From contig JAIEQA010000094.1 in assembly GCA_019748095.1 (NCBI GenBank), positions 1 through 48,710 on the forward strand: a stretch of 48,710 bases of DNA. The letters are read 5' to 3'. The DNA comes from Caulobacteraceae bacterium. GTDB lineage: Bacteria > Pseudomonadota > Alphaproteobacteria > Caulobacterales > Caulobacteraceae. The first letter of the stretch is position 1; the number at the start of each line of letters is the position of its first letter. Positions 34,060-42,810 of this stretch are shown here, piece after piece. The position numbers and the translations under genes are program-made. A model generated the notes under the pieces. It ran no database searches. It was given only the letters and a program-made list of their open reading frames with translations, and was not told the origin of the DNA.

Positions 34060-34554
34060 ATGATCCTGGCCGCTATCCTGACTTTGGTGCTGTCTCCGCA
34101 AGTCGCTGCGGCCGCACCTCAAACATCGCCCATCGTTAGGCTGGAGAGCCATCGACGGGGATTTGCCACGGGCGACCACGTGGAGATCAGCTTCTACCTT
34201 ATGGCCGAATTCCAAGGTGACGCGTCGTGGCGCGTCCGCCTGAAGCGGGATTATTACGGTCCTCCTGGCCAATCAGAACAGCTTGATCGCTGGATCGACG
34301 GAGGGGACTGCCCCGGTGTCGCTCTCGCAGCCGACGCGCTGCGTGAATTTCAGGCGCCCAAAGCCTACGGACCGGGCGAAGCCGGTCAAGCCGCCACCAT
34401 GGCCCCTCATGGGACGCGTTATGTTTTGACCACGGTCGGAGCCGCCAATGGGGGAGAGGGCGTGACAGTCACGACTGACCTGACCGGGTTGATACTGGGC
34501 GAAGCGGCGGCAACCACGGTCAGTCGACTTCGAGCCTGCATCTCGGTGATCTGA
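34060..34554 (+). CDS. Predicted secreted protein, unknown function
   Basis: A 164-residue protein beginning with a Sec signal: a short hydrophobic ILAAILTLVLSPQVAAAA, cleavage likely near residues 18-20. The mature part is probably beta-rich (ATGDHVEISFYLMAEFQGDA), with two late Cys (DGGDCPG and LRACISV). The start is 52 bp after the DUF417 gene and could be the same unit. I recognise no family and no catalytic motif. Confidence 0.6.
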   Translation: MILAAILTLVLSPQVAAAAPQTSPIVRLESHRRGFATGDHVEISFYLMAEFQGDASWRVRLKRDYYGPPGQSEQLDRWIDGGDCPGVALAADALREFQAPKAYGPGEAGQAATMAPHGTRYVLTTVGAANGGEGVTVTTDLTGLILGEAAATTVSRLRACISVI

Positions 34555-34692
34555 GGTCCGCCACACTCGATAGCGGTTAGACCCTGCGAGGCCAGAAGCG
34601 GACGCATCTGCTCGGCGCCCCAAAGAATTTGCTCCCGACGTCAGCGGCCCGCGGGGCGATCGCCAGGATCATTGTCCCGGCCCCAACGCCGC

Positions 34693-35700
34693 TCAGCCGA
34701 CCTGCCGTTCCGCTTCGACCCGGCCGCGCCCCGTGCGCAACCGTATGAGCCAGAGGCCGGAAAGGATTGTCGCCATCATGGTGAGATAGGCGGCGATCCC
34801 GCCGGGGGACAGGGCCGGCACGGCGGCCAGCACAAGGCCGTCGTTGCCGCCCGGTATCGTCGCAACGCCAAGACCCATTAGCCCGCCGCCTGCAAGGGTC
34901 GTGACGGCCGCCCGGACCGTGATGCGCTGCGGCTTCCAGGCCCCTCTTCGCAGCGAGGAGGTGACGGCCCCGCACACCGTCGCAGCCACGGCGACAACCG
35001 TCATGACGTCCGGCCTAGCCATGGCCATCGCGAGCGGCAAGGCGTCGCGGAGAAGGTCCGGGTAGGTCCAGGCCGGCGCGGTGACGAACAGGGCTCCTCC
35101 CGTCAGGCCCAGCACGACCATGGTCAGAGGGAGCGGCCAGGGCTTGTGGCCTCGAAGCGGCGGCTGACCGCGATCATGGGCCCCGGCGCCGTTCCGGGCG
35201 ACGAACATCAGTGACAGGACCAGCACCACGCTCCAGGCCGCCAGACCGGCGAGCGCCGCGGGGCCTGCCTCAGAAAGCAAACTGACGCCTGTAGCCGCGA
35301 TCTCGCCCAGGGCGAGACGCGCCGCGGTGAAGCCGGCCGCCAGGCCGACAGGCACCAGAAGGAGACGCAGTTCGCCGTCTCCCAGGCGACTCAACGAGCC
35401 GAGCAGGCAGGCATCATTGACTAGCGCGCCGCAGCCGAAGACGACGGCGCCCAGCAGCAGGGTCCGGGTCGCCGGGATCGTTCCCGCGTGCATCGCTCCT
35501 CCGAAATCGGACCATACCAGCACCGTCGCGACAAGGGCGGCCGTCCCCGAGGCGGCGAGAAGCCCGATGAACTTTCGGGGGCTCCGATGATGCAGGATCT
35601 CATGGGCGGTCACGACCGCGCAGGTGCCGCCCTGGTTGATGGAATACCCCATCCAGAAGGCGAACCCGCAAACTGCGAGGGTGATGACCACGTCCGTCAT
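34693..35700 (-). CDS. YeeE/YedE family membrane protein (sulfur-compound transport)
   Basis: Multi-pass inner-membrane protein of 335 residues in the YeeE/YedE (DUF395) family, whose studied member imports thiosulfate. The conserved Cys-bearing helices are GYSINQGGTCAVVTAHEI near residues 19-36, GCGALVNDACLLGSLSRLG near 90-108, and GLMGLGVATIPGGNDGLVL near 275-293. The usual Cys of the third motif is absent here (GVAT). It begins with GGAG before the ATG at 35700. It is convergent with the secreted protein gene at 34060. Substrate is inferred from family only. Confidence 0.85.
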   Translation of the reverse strand: MTDVVITLAVCGFAFWMGYSINQGGTCAVVTAHEILHHRSPRKFIGLLAASGTAALVATVLVWSDFGGAMHAGTIPATRTLLLGAVVFGCGALVNDACLLGSLSRLGDGELRLLLVPVGLAAGFTAARLALGEIAATGVSLLSEAGPAALAGLAAWSVVLVLSLMFVARNGAGAHDRGQPPLRGHKPWPLPLTMVVLGLTGGALFVTAPAWTYPDLLRDALPLAMAMARPDVMTVVAVAATVCGAVTSSLRRGAWKPQRITVRAAVTTLAGGGLMGLGVATIPGGNDGLVLAAVPALSPGGIAAYLTMMATILSGLWLIRLRTGRGRVEAERQVG

Positions 35701-35871
35701 TTATTACTCCACAACACGGTTCTACGCCTTCATCGCTTTCATTGCAGCTGTCCGACGCCGCAGTCCGCCGTGGACCCCGGCGACATCGTGAGCCGGTCGT
35801 CCACCATCGGACGACGACTACGGGCCTGCAGCGTCGCCGGACCTGCGACGCCGGCAAGCCGGGCGCAGCCT

Positions 35872-36720
35872 TCAGTGCGACATCATCACCGGCGTCGATG
35901 CCCCGCCGCCAAGCATGTGCCCGGTCGCGCCGCCGAGGATGAAGTCACGCAGCCTGGAATGGCCGAATGCGCCCATCACGAGGAGATCGGCGTCATGCTG
36001 CAAGAGATAGCCGGACAGAACCTGACCGATCGTTTCGCCGTGCGCGTGAACGACGTCGGCGACCGCGTTGACGCCGTGGCCGCGCAGATGACGCAGGGCC
36101 TCCGAGGCCTGGTCGTCATCGACGCCCTGCTTGTCGCCGGCGACGGTCAGAACCCTGACCTCGCCCGCCCGCCTCAGGATCGGCAGTGCGTCCGCCATGG
36201 CCCGGGCTGCGGCCGGGCCGCCGTCCCAGGCCAGGACGACAAGGTCCAGGGTCTGCACCCGCTCCGGGATGTCGTCGCCAAAGACGATCACTGGCCTGCC
36301 GGAATCGAACAACACCGCCCTGGCGACGTCCTGCGGCCCGCCGAACGCGCTCCCCAGCGGCACGATGCAGAGATCGCGCGTTCGCGCGGCCTCGGCCAGG
36401 TGGTTCGATACGTCGAAGATCTGGGCGCGCCGCCGAGGGGTTTCATGCGGGATGCCCGCAGCCTGGGCGGCGGCGGCGAAAGCGCCCAAGACGTCATCGC
36501 CGTTCCGGCGCGAGCGTCCTTCTTCGTCACGCGCGTGACTGGTGAGATCCAGCAGATAGTCGGCGGCGCGATTGCTTCTGACCGGGAAGGCCACATCGGC
36601 CACCATTGCGGTGAGGGTTCCCCCCAACAGACCGGCGATGGCGATTCCGCGCGCGACCGCCCTCGGCGACGTGGGCTCGGGATAGCTGTCCAGGTGAAGC
36701 AGAACATCGGTGACGGGCAT
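35872..36720 (-). CDS. Universal stress protein, tandem UspA domains
   Basis: A 282-residue protein with two Usp domains (about 1-140 and 141-282). The first begins VTDVLLHLDSYPEPTSPRAV; the second, from LVVLAWDGGPAAARAMADA, ends with the ATP-binding glycine-rich motif VMGAFGHSRLRDFILGGATG. The first domain lacks a G-x2-G-x9-G loop and may not bind ATP. Usp proteins are cytoplasmic and respond to growth arrest or oxidants. It is followed upstream on the same strand by a histidine kinase, with 103 bp between. Confidence 0.92.
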   Translation of the reverse strand: MPVTDVLLHLDSYPEPTSPRAVARGIAIAGLLGGTLTAMVADVAFPVRSNRAADYLLDLTSHARDEEGRSRRNGDDVLGAFAAAAQAAGIPHETPRRRAQIFDVSNHLAEAARTRDLCIVPLGSAFGGPQDVARAVLFDSGRPVIVFGDDIPERVQTLDLVVLAWDGGPAAARAMADALPILRRAGEVRVLTVAGDKQGVDDDQASEALRHLRGHGVNAVADVVHAHGETIGQVLSGYLLQHDADLLVMGAFGHSRLRDFILGGATGHMLGGGASTPVMMSH

Positions 36721-36823
36721 GGGGCAATCCTCGTTGAAGTCAGAATTCTGCTGCCGTTCGGCGTCATGCCGAGCGGGGAAACACGAGCCGCGACCTCAGG
36801 GGATGCGCGGATGAGTTTGGCTG

Positions 36824-38215
36824 TCAGGCGATCGGCGCGGTCACGACGCCCCGGAAGCCCGGAGCATTGGCGGTTTCGTCGAAGGTCCCCCGGATGCCCG
36901 CGACCATGAGGGCGATCATCCTGGAGCCGAACCCGACCCGCCCGCCCGTGCGGCCGGCGCCCCTGTCGGCGACGGTCAGGCGCAGGTGGGAGCCCTGGCG
37001 TTCCAGACCCACGGAGATCGGGCCCGGGCGACCCTGGTAGGCGTATTTGTTGGCGTTGATGATCAGCTCGGTCAGAATCAGTCCGAGCTTGATCGCGTGG
37101 TCGGCTGACACCATCATCGGCGCCAGCTCGACCGTGATCTGGTCGCGCCACGCTTCGTCCATCGAGGCCTTCATGTCGATCACGAGGTCATCGAGGTAGG
37201 ACGAGAGATCGACCGTCTCGTGCCCGCCGTCCCCGTAAAGCCGGCGATGGACCAGGGCGACAGCCGATATGCGTCGCTGCGCCTCTCCAAGGTGTCCGGT
37301 CAGGCCGGCGTCCGCGACGCTGCGAGCCTGCAGGGACAGGAAGGCCGAGACCAGCTGGAGGCTGTTCTGGGTGCGATGGCTGACCTCCTTGAGCAGGATG
37401 TCCTTCTCGATCAGTTGCCGGCCGTGGTCCTCGAGCGTCGCGGACAGGTCCTGGTTCAGGTCCCGCATGCGGCGGTTCTGTCGCGCATCGACCGTCGTCC
37501 GCATGAGGCGGCGGGCTGACTCGAGGTCGAGTTGGGTCCAGGGCCGCGAGCTTTCGGGGCCGGCTCCGCGCCGGTCCGTCCATGACGCGCCGCGCGTCGA
37601 AGGCGTTCCCGGCTCTCTCTCCGCCGCTTCGTTCGACGTGCCGCTCAAGTCCGGGCTGCGGGCCTGTTCGGCCCGAAACCAGAGGAGGACGGTGGGTTGT
37701 TCCGTCGGGATGGTCACGACGAGAAGGCCGCCGGCCGTACCGGGATAGTCGGCTGCGGCCCTGGCCTGCCCGGGGAGTCGATCGGCGATGAAGGGTTCGC
37801 TGAGGTCCAGGCCCTCGACCCATCTGGCGATCGCCATCAGGTCGGCAATGGGAGGACAGCGTCCCGCGGGATAGACGGACCCTGCCTGCACGGCGGCGAA
37901 CCCATCCGCCGCGAGCATGCCGCAGAGCTCCGCTCCGGCGGTGCAGAAGAACCGGTCCGGCGCGTCGGGTGCTCCAAGACGGGAGACCACGGCGTCTTCG
38001 AGGGACCGCAACCGAATCTGCTCGCGGTGGCGTTCGGCTTCGTCACGCGCCTGAATTCGAGAGGCGAGGGTGTCGGCGAGGGTGTCGAACGCCAGCCGGA
38101 CATCCGGGTTGAACGGGAGGCGGCTGCGGACATCGAGCGCGTCGTCCCGGAACGGCGCAAACCGCCCGGGGTGTTCGAAGCCGGTCTGACGGAGGGCGTG
38201 GACAGAACGGGTCAT
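36824..38215 (-). CDS. Sensor histidine kinase with phytochrome PHY domain, PAS-GAF missing
   Basis: A 463-residue soluble kinase. Residues about 40-78 (LAFDTLADTLASRIQARDEA, then ERHREQIRLRSLE) resemble the helix linking GAF to PHY in bacteriophytochromes. Residues 80-245 match PHY: VLLWFRAEQ as the tongue WFRxE motif and SRPWTQLDLESARRLMRTTV. The kinase core is of the HWE/HisKA_2 group with phospho-acceptor His280 in KEVSHRTQNSLQL and the N box TELIINANKYAY. There is no GAF or PAS domain and no biliverdin Cys, so it cannot bind chromophore by itself. The start overlaps the stop of homoserine dehydrogenase. Confidence 0.85.
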   Translation of the reverse strand: MTRSVHALRQTGFEHPGRFAPFRDDALDVRSRLPFNPDVRLAFDTLADTLASRIQARDEAERHREQIRLRSLEDAVVSRLGAPDAPDRFFCTAGAELCGMLAADGFAAVQAGSVYPAGRCPPIADLMAIARWVEGLDLSEPFIADRLPGQARAAADYPGTAGGLLVVTIPTEQPTVLLWFRAEQARSPDLSGTSNEAAEREPGTPSTRGASWTDRRGAGPESSRPWTQLDLESARRLMRTTVDARQNRRMRDLNQDLSATLEDHGRQLIEKDILLKEVSHRTQNSLQLVSAFLSLQARSVADAGLTGHLGEAQRRISAVALVHRRLYGDGGHETVDLSSYLDDLVIDMKASMDEAWRDQITVELAPMMVSADHAIKLGLILTELIINANKYAYQGRPGPISVGLERQGSHLRLTVADRGAGRTGGRVGFGSRMIALMVAGIRGTFDETANAPGFRGVVTAPIA

Positions 38216-39243
38216 CGGGCTGCGTCCGTCAGATTCGGGGCCGCTCGCTGCGACCGCGCCAGAAGGATGTGTTCGAGATCTTTGAGCGCGGCCGCGGCCG
38301 TCGCCTCGGGACCGGCGCCCCCGACGATGGAGAGGACCTCGCCCATGACGTCGGTGACGATACGGATCGCCTTGGTCTTGCCGCCCACCAGGGCGAACGG
38401 ATCCGTCTGTGGATAGGCGCGCACGCCGACGCCGGCGGATGCGACGCCGTCGGTCAGTGTCAGGCTTCCCACCAGCTTGGGGACCAGCCCGCCTGCGCGC
38501 CAGGCTTGCATCTCGGCGCCGGTGACCGTCTCGATGCCGCCGACGGAGATGTCGTCGATCGAGAGGTCGAGGCCGAGCCCGAAGTTCGCCAGGATCAGGA
38601 GCTTGCAGGCCGTATCCCAGCCTTCGATGTCGTTGCGGGAATCGCGCTCGGCGACCCCGGCCGCCTGGGCTTCCTGAAGCGCCTCGTCGAGCCCGACGCC
38701 GCGCGTCGTCATCGCGTCGAGCAGGTAGTTGGTGGTGGCGTTGAGTATGCCTTCGACCCGCAGAACCTGACAGCCGAGCAGGCTGTGCTCGATGAGGTCG
38801 ATGGTCGGCAGGGCGGCGGCTGTGGCGCCGCTGATCTTCAGTGTCGCGCCCGAGGTCCGGGCGAGGTCGCGAAGGGCGCGCCCGTCGTAGACCAGAGCGC
38901 CTTTCGAAATCACGATGGCGTCACGGCCAGCGCTGAGCGCCGAGCGGATATAGGCGAGCCCCGGCCCGCCGGTCCGGAAGTCGCTGGGCCCGGCCTCGAC
39001 CAGAATGTCGGCTCCGCTGGACCCGATGAAGTCCGGGCCGAACAGTCCGGGTTCGAGGCTGTCGAACCGATCGGCCTCCAGACCCGCCCCGTCCGATGCT
39101 CCCGCGCGGGAGCCGCAGACCGCGACCAGACGCACGTCGGCGCCGTAGAGAGTGCGATAGCGCTCGCGGCGCGAGAGCAGCATCGAGGCCACGGCCCGGC
39201 CGACATTGCCGAAGCCTGCGATGGCGATACGGGTGATGTGCAC
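38212..39243 (-). CDS. Homoserine dehydrogenase family protein
   Basis: NAD(P)-dependent enzyme of 343 residues, reducing aspartate semialdehyde to homoserine. I choose the GTG at 39243 after GAGGAGA. The nucleotide fold is RIAIAGFGNVGRAVASMLLS. Active-site features are SGATAAALPTIDLI, VEGILNATTNYLLDAMTTRG and RDSRNDIEGWDTACKLLILA, with catalytic Asp/Lys. No ACT domain is present, so it is the short form. It may be a housekeeping hom or a paralogue. Upstream lies the glyoxalase gene, 16 bp away, so these form an operon. Confidence 0.88.
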   Translation of the reverse strand: MHITRIAIAGFGNVGRAVASMLLSRRERYRTLYGADVRLVAVCGSRAGASDGAGLEADRFDSLEPGLFGPDFIGSSGADILVEAGPSDFRTGGPGLAYIRSALSAGRDAIVISKGALVYDGRALRDLARTSGATLKISGATAAALPTIDLIEHSLLGCQVLRVEGILNATTNYLLDAMTTRGVGLDEALQEAQAAGVAERDSRNDIEGWDTACKLLILANFGLGLDLSIDDISVGGIETVTGAEMQAWRAGGLVPKLVGSLTLTDGVASAGVGVRAYPQTDPFALVGGKTKAIRIVTDVMGEVLSIVGGAGPEATAAAALKDLEHILLARSQRAAPNLTDAAR

Positions 39244-39259
39244 GGGCGTCTCCTCGTCC

Positions 39260-39682
39260 CTACTTGGCGAACAGGCTGGCGATGTCGGCGAAGGCCTTGA
39301 TCTCGACGGCGTTGCCACTGGGATCGCGGAAGAACATGGTCGCCTGTTCGCCGGGCTCGCCCTTGAACCGGACATAGGGGGCGATGACGAACTCGACGCC
39401 TGCGCCGGTCAGCCTGTCGGCAAGCGCTCGCCAGTCGGTCATCGGCAGCACCACGCCAAAATGACGAACCGGCACGCCGTGGCCGTCGACCGCATTCACC
39501 GCGGCCGCGCCGGTCTGATCGGGTGCGAGGTGGGCCACGATCTGGTGGCCGTAGAAGTCGAAATCGATCCACTCGGGCGAGCTGCGACCCTCGGGGCAAC
39601 CCAGCAAGCCGCCGTAGAAGATCCTGGCCTCGTCGAGATCGTTGACGGGGAAGGCGAGGTGGAACGGATGAAGAGGGGTCAT
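39260..39682 (-). CDS. VOC/glyoxalase-fold protein
   Basis: Vicinal-oxygen-chelate protein of 140 residues, related to glyoxalase/dioxygenase proteins. Key segments are [37 protein letters not shown] and [20 protein letters not shown], then [15 protein letters not shown]. His8 in PFHLAF, a central His and the C-terminal Glu fit a metal site. The substrate is unknown. It is divergent from the LysR gene at 39784, with a shared 101-bp control region, so LysR control is very likely. Confidence 0.92.
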   Translation of the reverse strand: MTPLHPFHLAFPVNDLDEARIFYGGLLGCPEGRSSPEWIDFDFYGHQIVAHLAPDQTGAAAVNAVDGHGVPVRHFGVVLPMTDWRALADRLTGAGVEFVIAPYVRFKGEPGEQATMFFRDPSGNAVEIKAFADIASLFAK

Positions 39683-39738
39683 GAGCGACTTCCAATCACG
39701 GCTGATCTGGGCAGACTAGCGATCACCTGGCATCCATA

Positions 39739-39764
39739 AAAATGATATATCCCGTTCCTCAGCA
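39739..39764. promoter_or_regulatory. 26-bp element between glyoxalase and lysR, twin of 27610-27635
   Basis: AAAATGATATAT, nine bases including GTT, then CAGCA, with 21 of 26 bases identical to the element before msrB. It lies 56 nt upstream of the glyoxalase start. A later GATATC at 39769-39774 might form a second half site. The element sits in the standard place for a LysR operator between divergent genes. Confidence 0.55.
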
Positions 39765-39783
39765 GTGCGATATCTTATGAGAC

Positions 39784-40680
39784 ATGATCACTGAATTGCG
39801 CACCCTGATCGCCGTGGCCCGCCACGGCACCTTCGCTGCCGCGGGCGATCGGGTCGGCCTCACCCAGGCCGCCGTCAGCGGTCATATTCGCAGACTGGAA
39901 GAGGCTCTGGGCTTCGCGCTCTTCGACCGCACCGGGCGTTCGGCGACGCTGAACGCCGCGGGCTTGAGGACGCTCGAACGCGCCGAGGACCTCGTCGGTC
40001 GGTTCGACGTGATCGGCAATGTCACGCGGAGCGAGGACTGGACCGGTTCCCTGGCCATCGGCGCCATCGCCTCGGCCCAGTCCACCATCCTGCCTCAAGC
40101 CCTGGCCGCTTTCCGGGCGAGCTTCCCGCTTTGTCGGGTGCACCTGTCCCCTGGCGTCTCGCTGGATCTGATGGAACGCGTGGACGCCCACCAGCTCGAC
40201 CTCGCGCTGATCATCCGGCCTCCCTTCGATCTGCCGGCCGATCTGCTGTGGCGATCGCTCGACCGGGAGGACTATGTCCTGCTGGCGCCGTCAGCCGTGC
40301 AGGGCGATGACTGGCGAGCGCTCGTCGCCGAGCAGCCCTTCATTCGATACGACCGTCTTTCCTATGGCGGTCGTCAGGTCGAACGGTTGCTGCGCAGGAC
40401 GTCTCTGAAGCCAAGCGAATGGCTGGAGGTCGACGACCTTCAGGCGATCGTCGCCGTCGTGGCGCGCGGCCTCGGCGTCGCCATCGCCCCCCTGACGCGA
40501 ACGGTCACCCCCCTTCCGCCGGGCGTGCGGGTCGTCTCGCTTGGCTCGGATCTCATCCAGCGCGAGGTGGGCGTCCTCGTCCGCACGCCGGGGTCTGAAA
40601 TTCTGCACGCCTTCGTCGAGTGCCTGGTGGACGCCGTCGCCGCCGAGGTCGACCAGGGGCTCGATCAAACGCGTCGCTGA
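39784..40680 (+). CDS. LysR family transcriptional regulator
   Basis: LysR regulator of 298 residues. The helix-turn-helix is MITELRTLIAVARHGTFAAA, GDRVGLTQAAVSGHIRRLEE and ALGFALFDRTGRSATLNAAG. The effector domain starts LAIGAIASAQSTILPQALAA and ends in a basic tail. It contains only two Cys. It is divergent from the glyoxalase gene, the typical layout for a regulator of its neighbour. The twin element in front of msrB suggests that it also controls methionine sulfoxide repair. Confidence 0.94.
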   Translation: MITELRTLIAVARHGTFAAAGDRVGLTQAAVSGHIRRLEEALGFALFDRTGRSATLNAAGLRTLERAEDLVGRFDVIGNVTRSEDWTGSLAIGAIASAQSTILPQALAAFRASFPLCRVHLSPGVSLDLMERVDAHQLDLALIIRPPFDLPADLLWRSLDREDYVLLAPSAVQGDDWRALVAEQPFIRYDRLSYGGRQVERLLRRTSLKPSEWLEVDDLQAIVAVVARGLGVAIAPLTRTVTPLPPGVRVVSLGSDLIQREVGVLVRTPGSEILHAFVECLVDAVAAEVDQGLDQTRR

Positions 40681-40710
40681 CGTCTCCGGATGTCGGGTAT
40701 TCGCCTGGCT

Positions 40711-41475
40711 TCAGTGCTGCTGCAGAAGCAGAAACGCGGCGAGGAAACCGACCACCGTGATCAGGCCGATGAAGGGCTGGGCGTTCTCGAAAGCCTCGGG
40801 AATCATCGCCTCGGCGAGCATCGCCAGAACCGCGCCGGCCGCGAAGGCGAGGATCACCGCCGGAACTTCGGCGGATACCGACGCGAGACCGAGAGCCCCC
40901 ATCGCCGCTGCGGTCGCCGTGATGACCGGTATGCCGAGCCAGACCGTGAAGATGTAGCGCTTCGAACGACCCGCCAGTCGCATGCCGGACGCGCTCGAAA
41001 GGCCCTGGGGGATGTTGGCGAGGAAGAAGCCCGCAACCACGCCCACGGCGAGCTTGCCCCCGCCGAGGATCGACAGGCCGATGACGAGCGCTTCCGGAAT
41101 GCCGTCCAGAACCGCGCCGACCGCGATGGCCAGGCCGCTCCCCTTCTGGTCCGTTTCGCTAGGCTGGGCGACGCAGTCTCCGCACCGGTTCCGGTTCTTC
41201 GCTCCATGCTGGGCGAGACGCCAGTTGATGAAACTGAACAGAGCGCCCCCGGCGAGAAGGCCCGCCACGGCGGAGAGGGGGTCGCCGCGCGTATAGGCCT
41301 GGGTCATCAGTTCGACGGAAACGACGGCGATGAGCACCCCGCCGCCGAACCCCATCACTCCGGCGATGACGCGATGGGACAGGCGTTTGTAGAGGGTGAC
41401 GGCGAGCAAGGCGCCGATCGTCACGCCACTGGCTGAGAACAGCCCCCAGAGACCGGCCTGAAGAAATACGGGCAT
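40711..41475 (-). CDS. ZIP family metal transporter
   Basis: Membrane protein of 254 residues with eight hydrophobic segments, of the ZIP/ZupT type that imports Zn2+ or other divalent metals. The helix-IV metal motif reads AVGAVLDGIPEALVIGLS (Asp replacing the usual His of HNIPEG) and helix V reads AGFFLANIPQGLSSASG (Gln replacing Glu). The helix-V counterpart of other members is HEIPxE-like. The His-rich loop is replaced by KNRNRCGDCVAQP with a CxxC. Ligand changes make the metal uncertain. Confidence 0.88.
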   Translation of the reverse strand: MPVFLQAGLWGLFSASGVTIGALLAVTLYKRLSHRVIAGVMGFGGGVLIAVVSVELMTQAYTRGDPLSAVAGLLAGGALFSFINWRLAQHGAKNRNRCGDCVAQPSETDQKGSGLAIAVGAVLDGIPEALVIGLSILGGGKLAVGVVAGFFLANIPQGLSSASGMRLAGRSKRYIFTVWLGIPVITATAAAMGALGLASVSAEVPAVILAFAAGAVLAMLAEAMIPEAFENAQPFIGLITVVGFLAAFLLLQQH

Positions 41476-41648
41476 TCTTGTCTCTCGATCTACAGTCAGC
41501 AGGAACGCGACCGCACAGTGAACGATCAGGGGGATTGGACGGTCATTGGATCCAAAACCGGCCGACCTCGGTGAAGCAAAACAGGCTCCGGCGTATGATT
41601 TTCACTGCAGTAGCGGCTTTCACCGCCCGGTGAAACGACACCGACCCG
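41476..41648. other. Gap between the ZIP gene and the defence segment
   Basis: 173 bp with no gene. It could contain the left boundary of the mobile segment, but no tRNA, direct repeat or integrase site is visible. Confidence 0.3.
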
Positions 41649-42760
41649 TCAGAGCCTAATCCGCCGATACCCGGTCCCCTCGACAAACCCGGCCTCCAGG
41701 CAGCCGCGCCGTACGAATCCGGTGTGCGAGCCATTCGAATAGACTTGGCCGCCCCTGCGATAGTTGAGGAAGGCCGGCCAACGGCCGGGCTGTGGTCTCA
41801 GAACCTCCGTGTGGATCAAGACGTCTCTTCGTTGCTCGAAGGTGATCTCCTCAAAGGGTTGAACGTCGTAACGAACATGTTCGCCGACCTCCTCGCCGCG
41901 CACGGCATAGGTCGTGCGATGGCGTTGGACCAAACGGGCCGGCAGCGACGCTACCACGCTTGCGGCCACGCGATCGCGCGTCTCCCAGTCGTGGAAATAG
42001 AGGTTGGCGGCGCAGTTTAGGATTTGATGCGCATTGAGCGCTTCCGCTTCCGCGTCGTCATCGAACCAAACCACGCCCCGGCGATGGCCGATCGCATAGA
42101 CGTCCGGATCATGCAGAAGGGCGACAGTCGTCGGCGAAAGCGGCATGAGGAGGATGAGGCCGGCCTGGCGCAGGCTGAAGGACAGGCCCCGCGCCCGAGG
42201 GTTCTGGAGGTACCAACGATTGGTCAGAACGGCCGGATCGTCGGACGTCATGAACGGCGTCCCAGAGCGGTTCCGAACGATCGTGAGGCGAAGATCATCG
42301 ACGATCTTCATGGATCGGGCAAAGACCAGCATGGCCTCCTCGACCGCGACCTTGATGGCCAACTTGATGTCGAAGGCCTCACCATCGGGAAAGGGGCCTG
42401 GGAAGCGAGCCATGGCCGCCACGACCTGACTTGCGCTCGCCGCCGCCGCCTCGGTGCGCAGGTTCTGCAGCAGCATGAACCGACGAAGAACGACGCCGTC
42501 CAGCGCGCCGGGCTCCGCCTCCGGCGGAAGCAGCCGCTGTAGCATTTGCCCGTAGGCGCTTTCGACCGTCTGGATCGCGGTCTCCAGCCTATGGTCGTGA
42601 CCGTAGAAATAATCCCCCGAGCACTGGTTTCCGACGGGGCGTTCGAGATGGCCCGGCCATTGTCCAGGTTGAACAGGTGGATCGCCCTTCCCTCCCGGCC
42701 AACCGAGAAAGGCTTGAAGTGCACCTTGGGCACGAAATGCTGGTTCTTGTTGTCGGCCAT
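41649..42760 (-). pseudogene. DUF4238 protein gene, interrupted by a frameshift
   Basis: DUF4238 proteins are about 350 residues, of unknown function, and common in mobile and defence regions. The start MADNKNQHFVPKVHFKPFSV at 42760 has the family QHFVPK opening and lies in one frame; the remainder, from CSGDYFYGHDHRLETAIQTV to the stop at 41649, lies in another. The frames join at a run of four G on the plus strand (42636-42639); one more base there restores a protein of about 370 residues. Length 1112 bp is not a multiple of three. The cause may be a real mutation or a homopolymer sequencing error. The gene follows the STAND gene by 50 bp. Confidence 0.8.
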
Positions 42761-42810
42761 GTCCTCGCTCCGCCGCCCCCCGCTCCAGGCCTGCCAGGGC
42801 CCCCTCTCGA

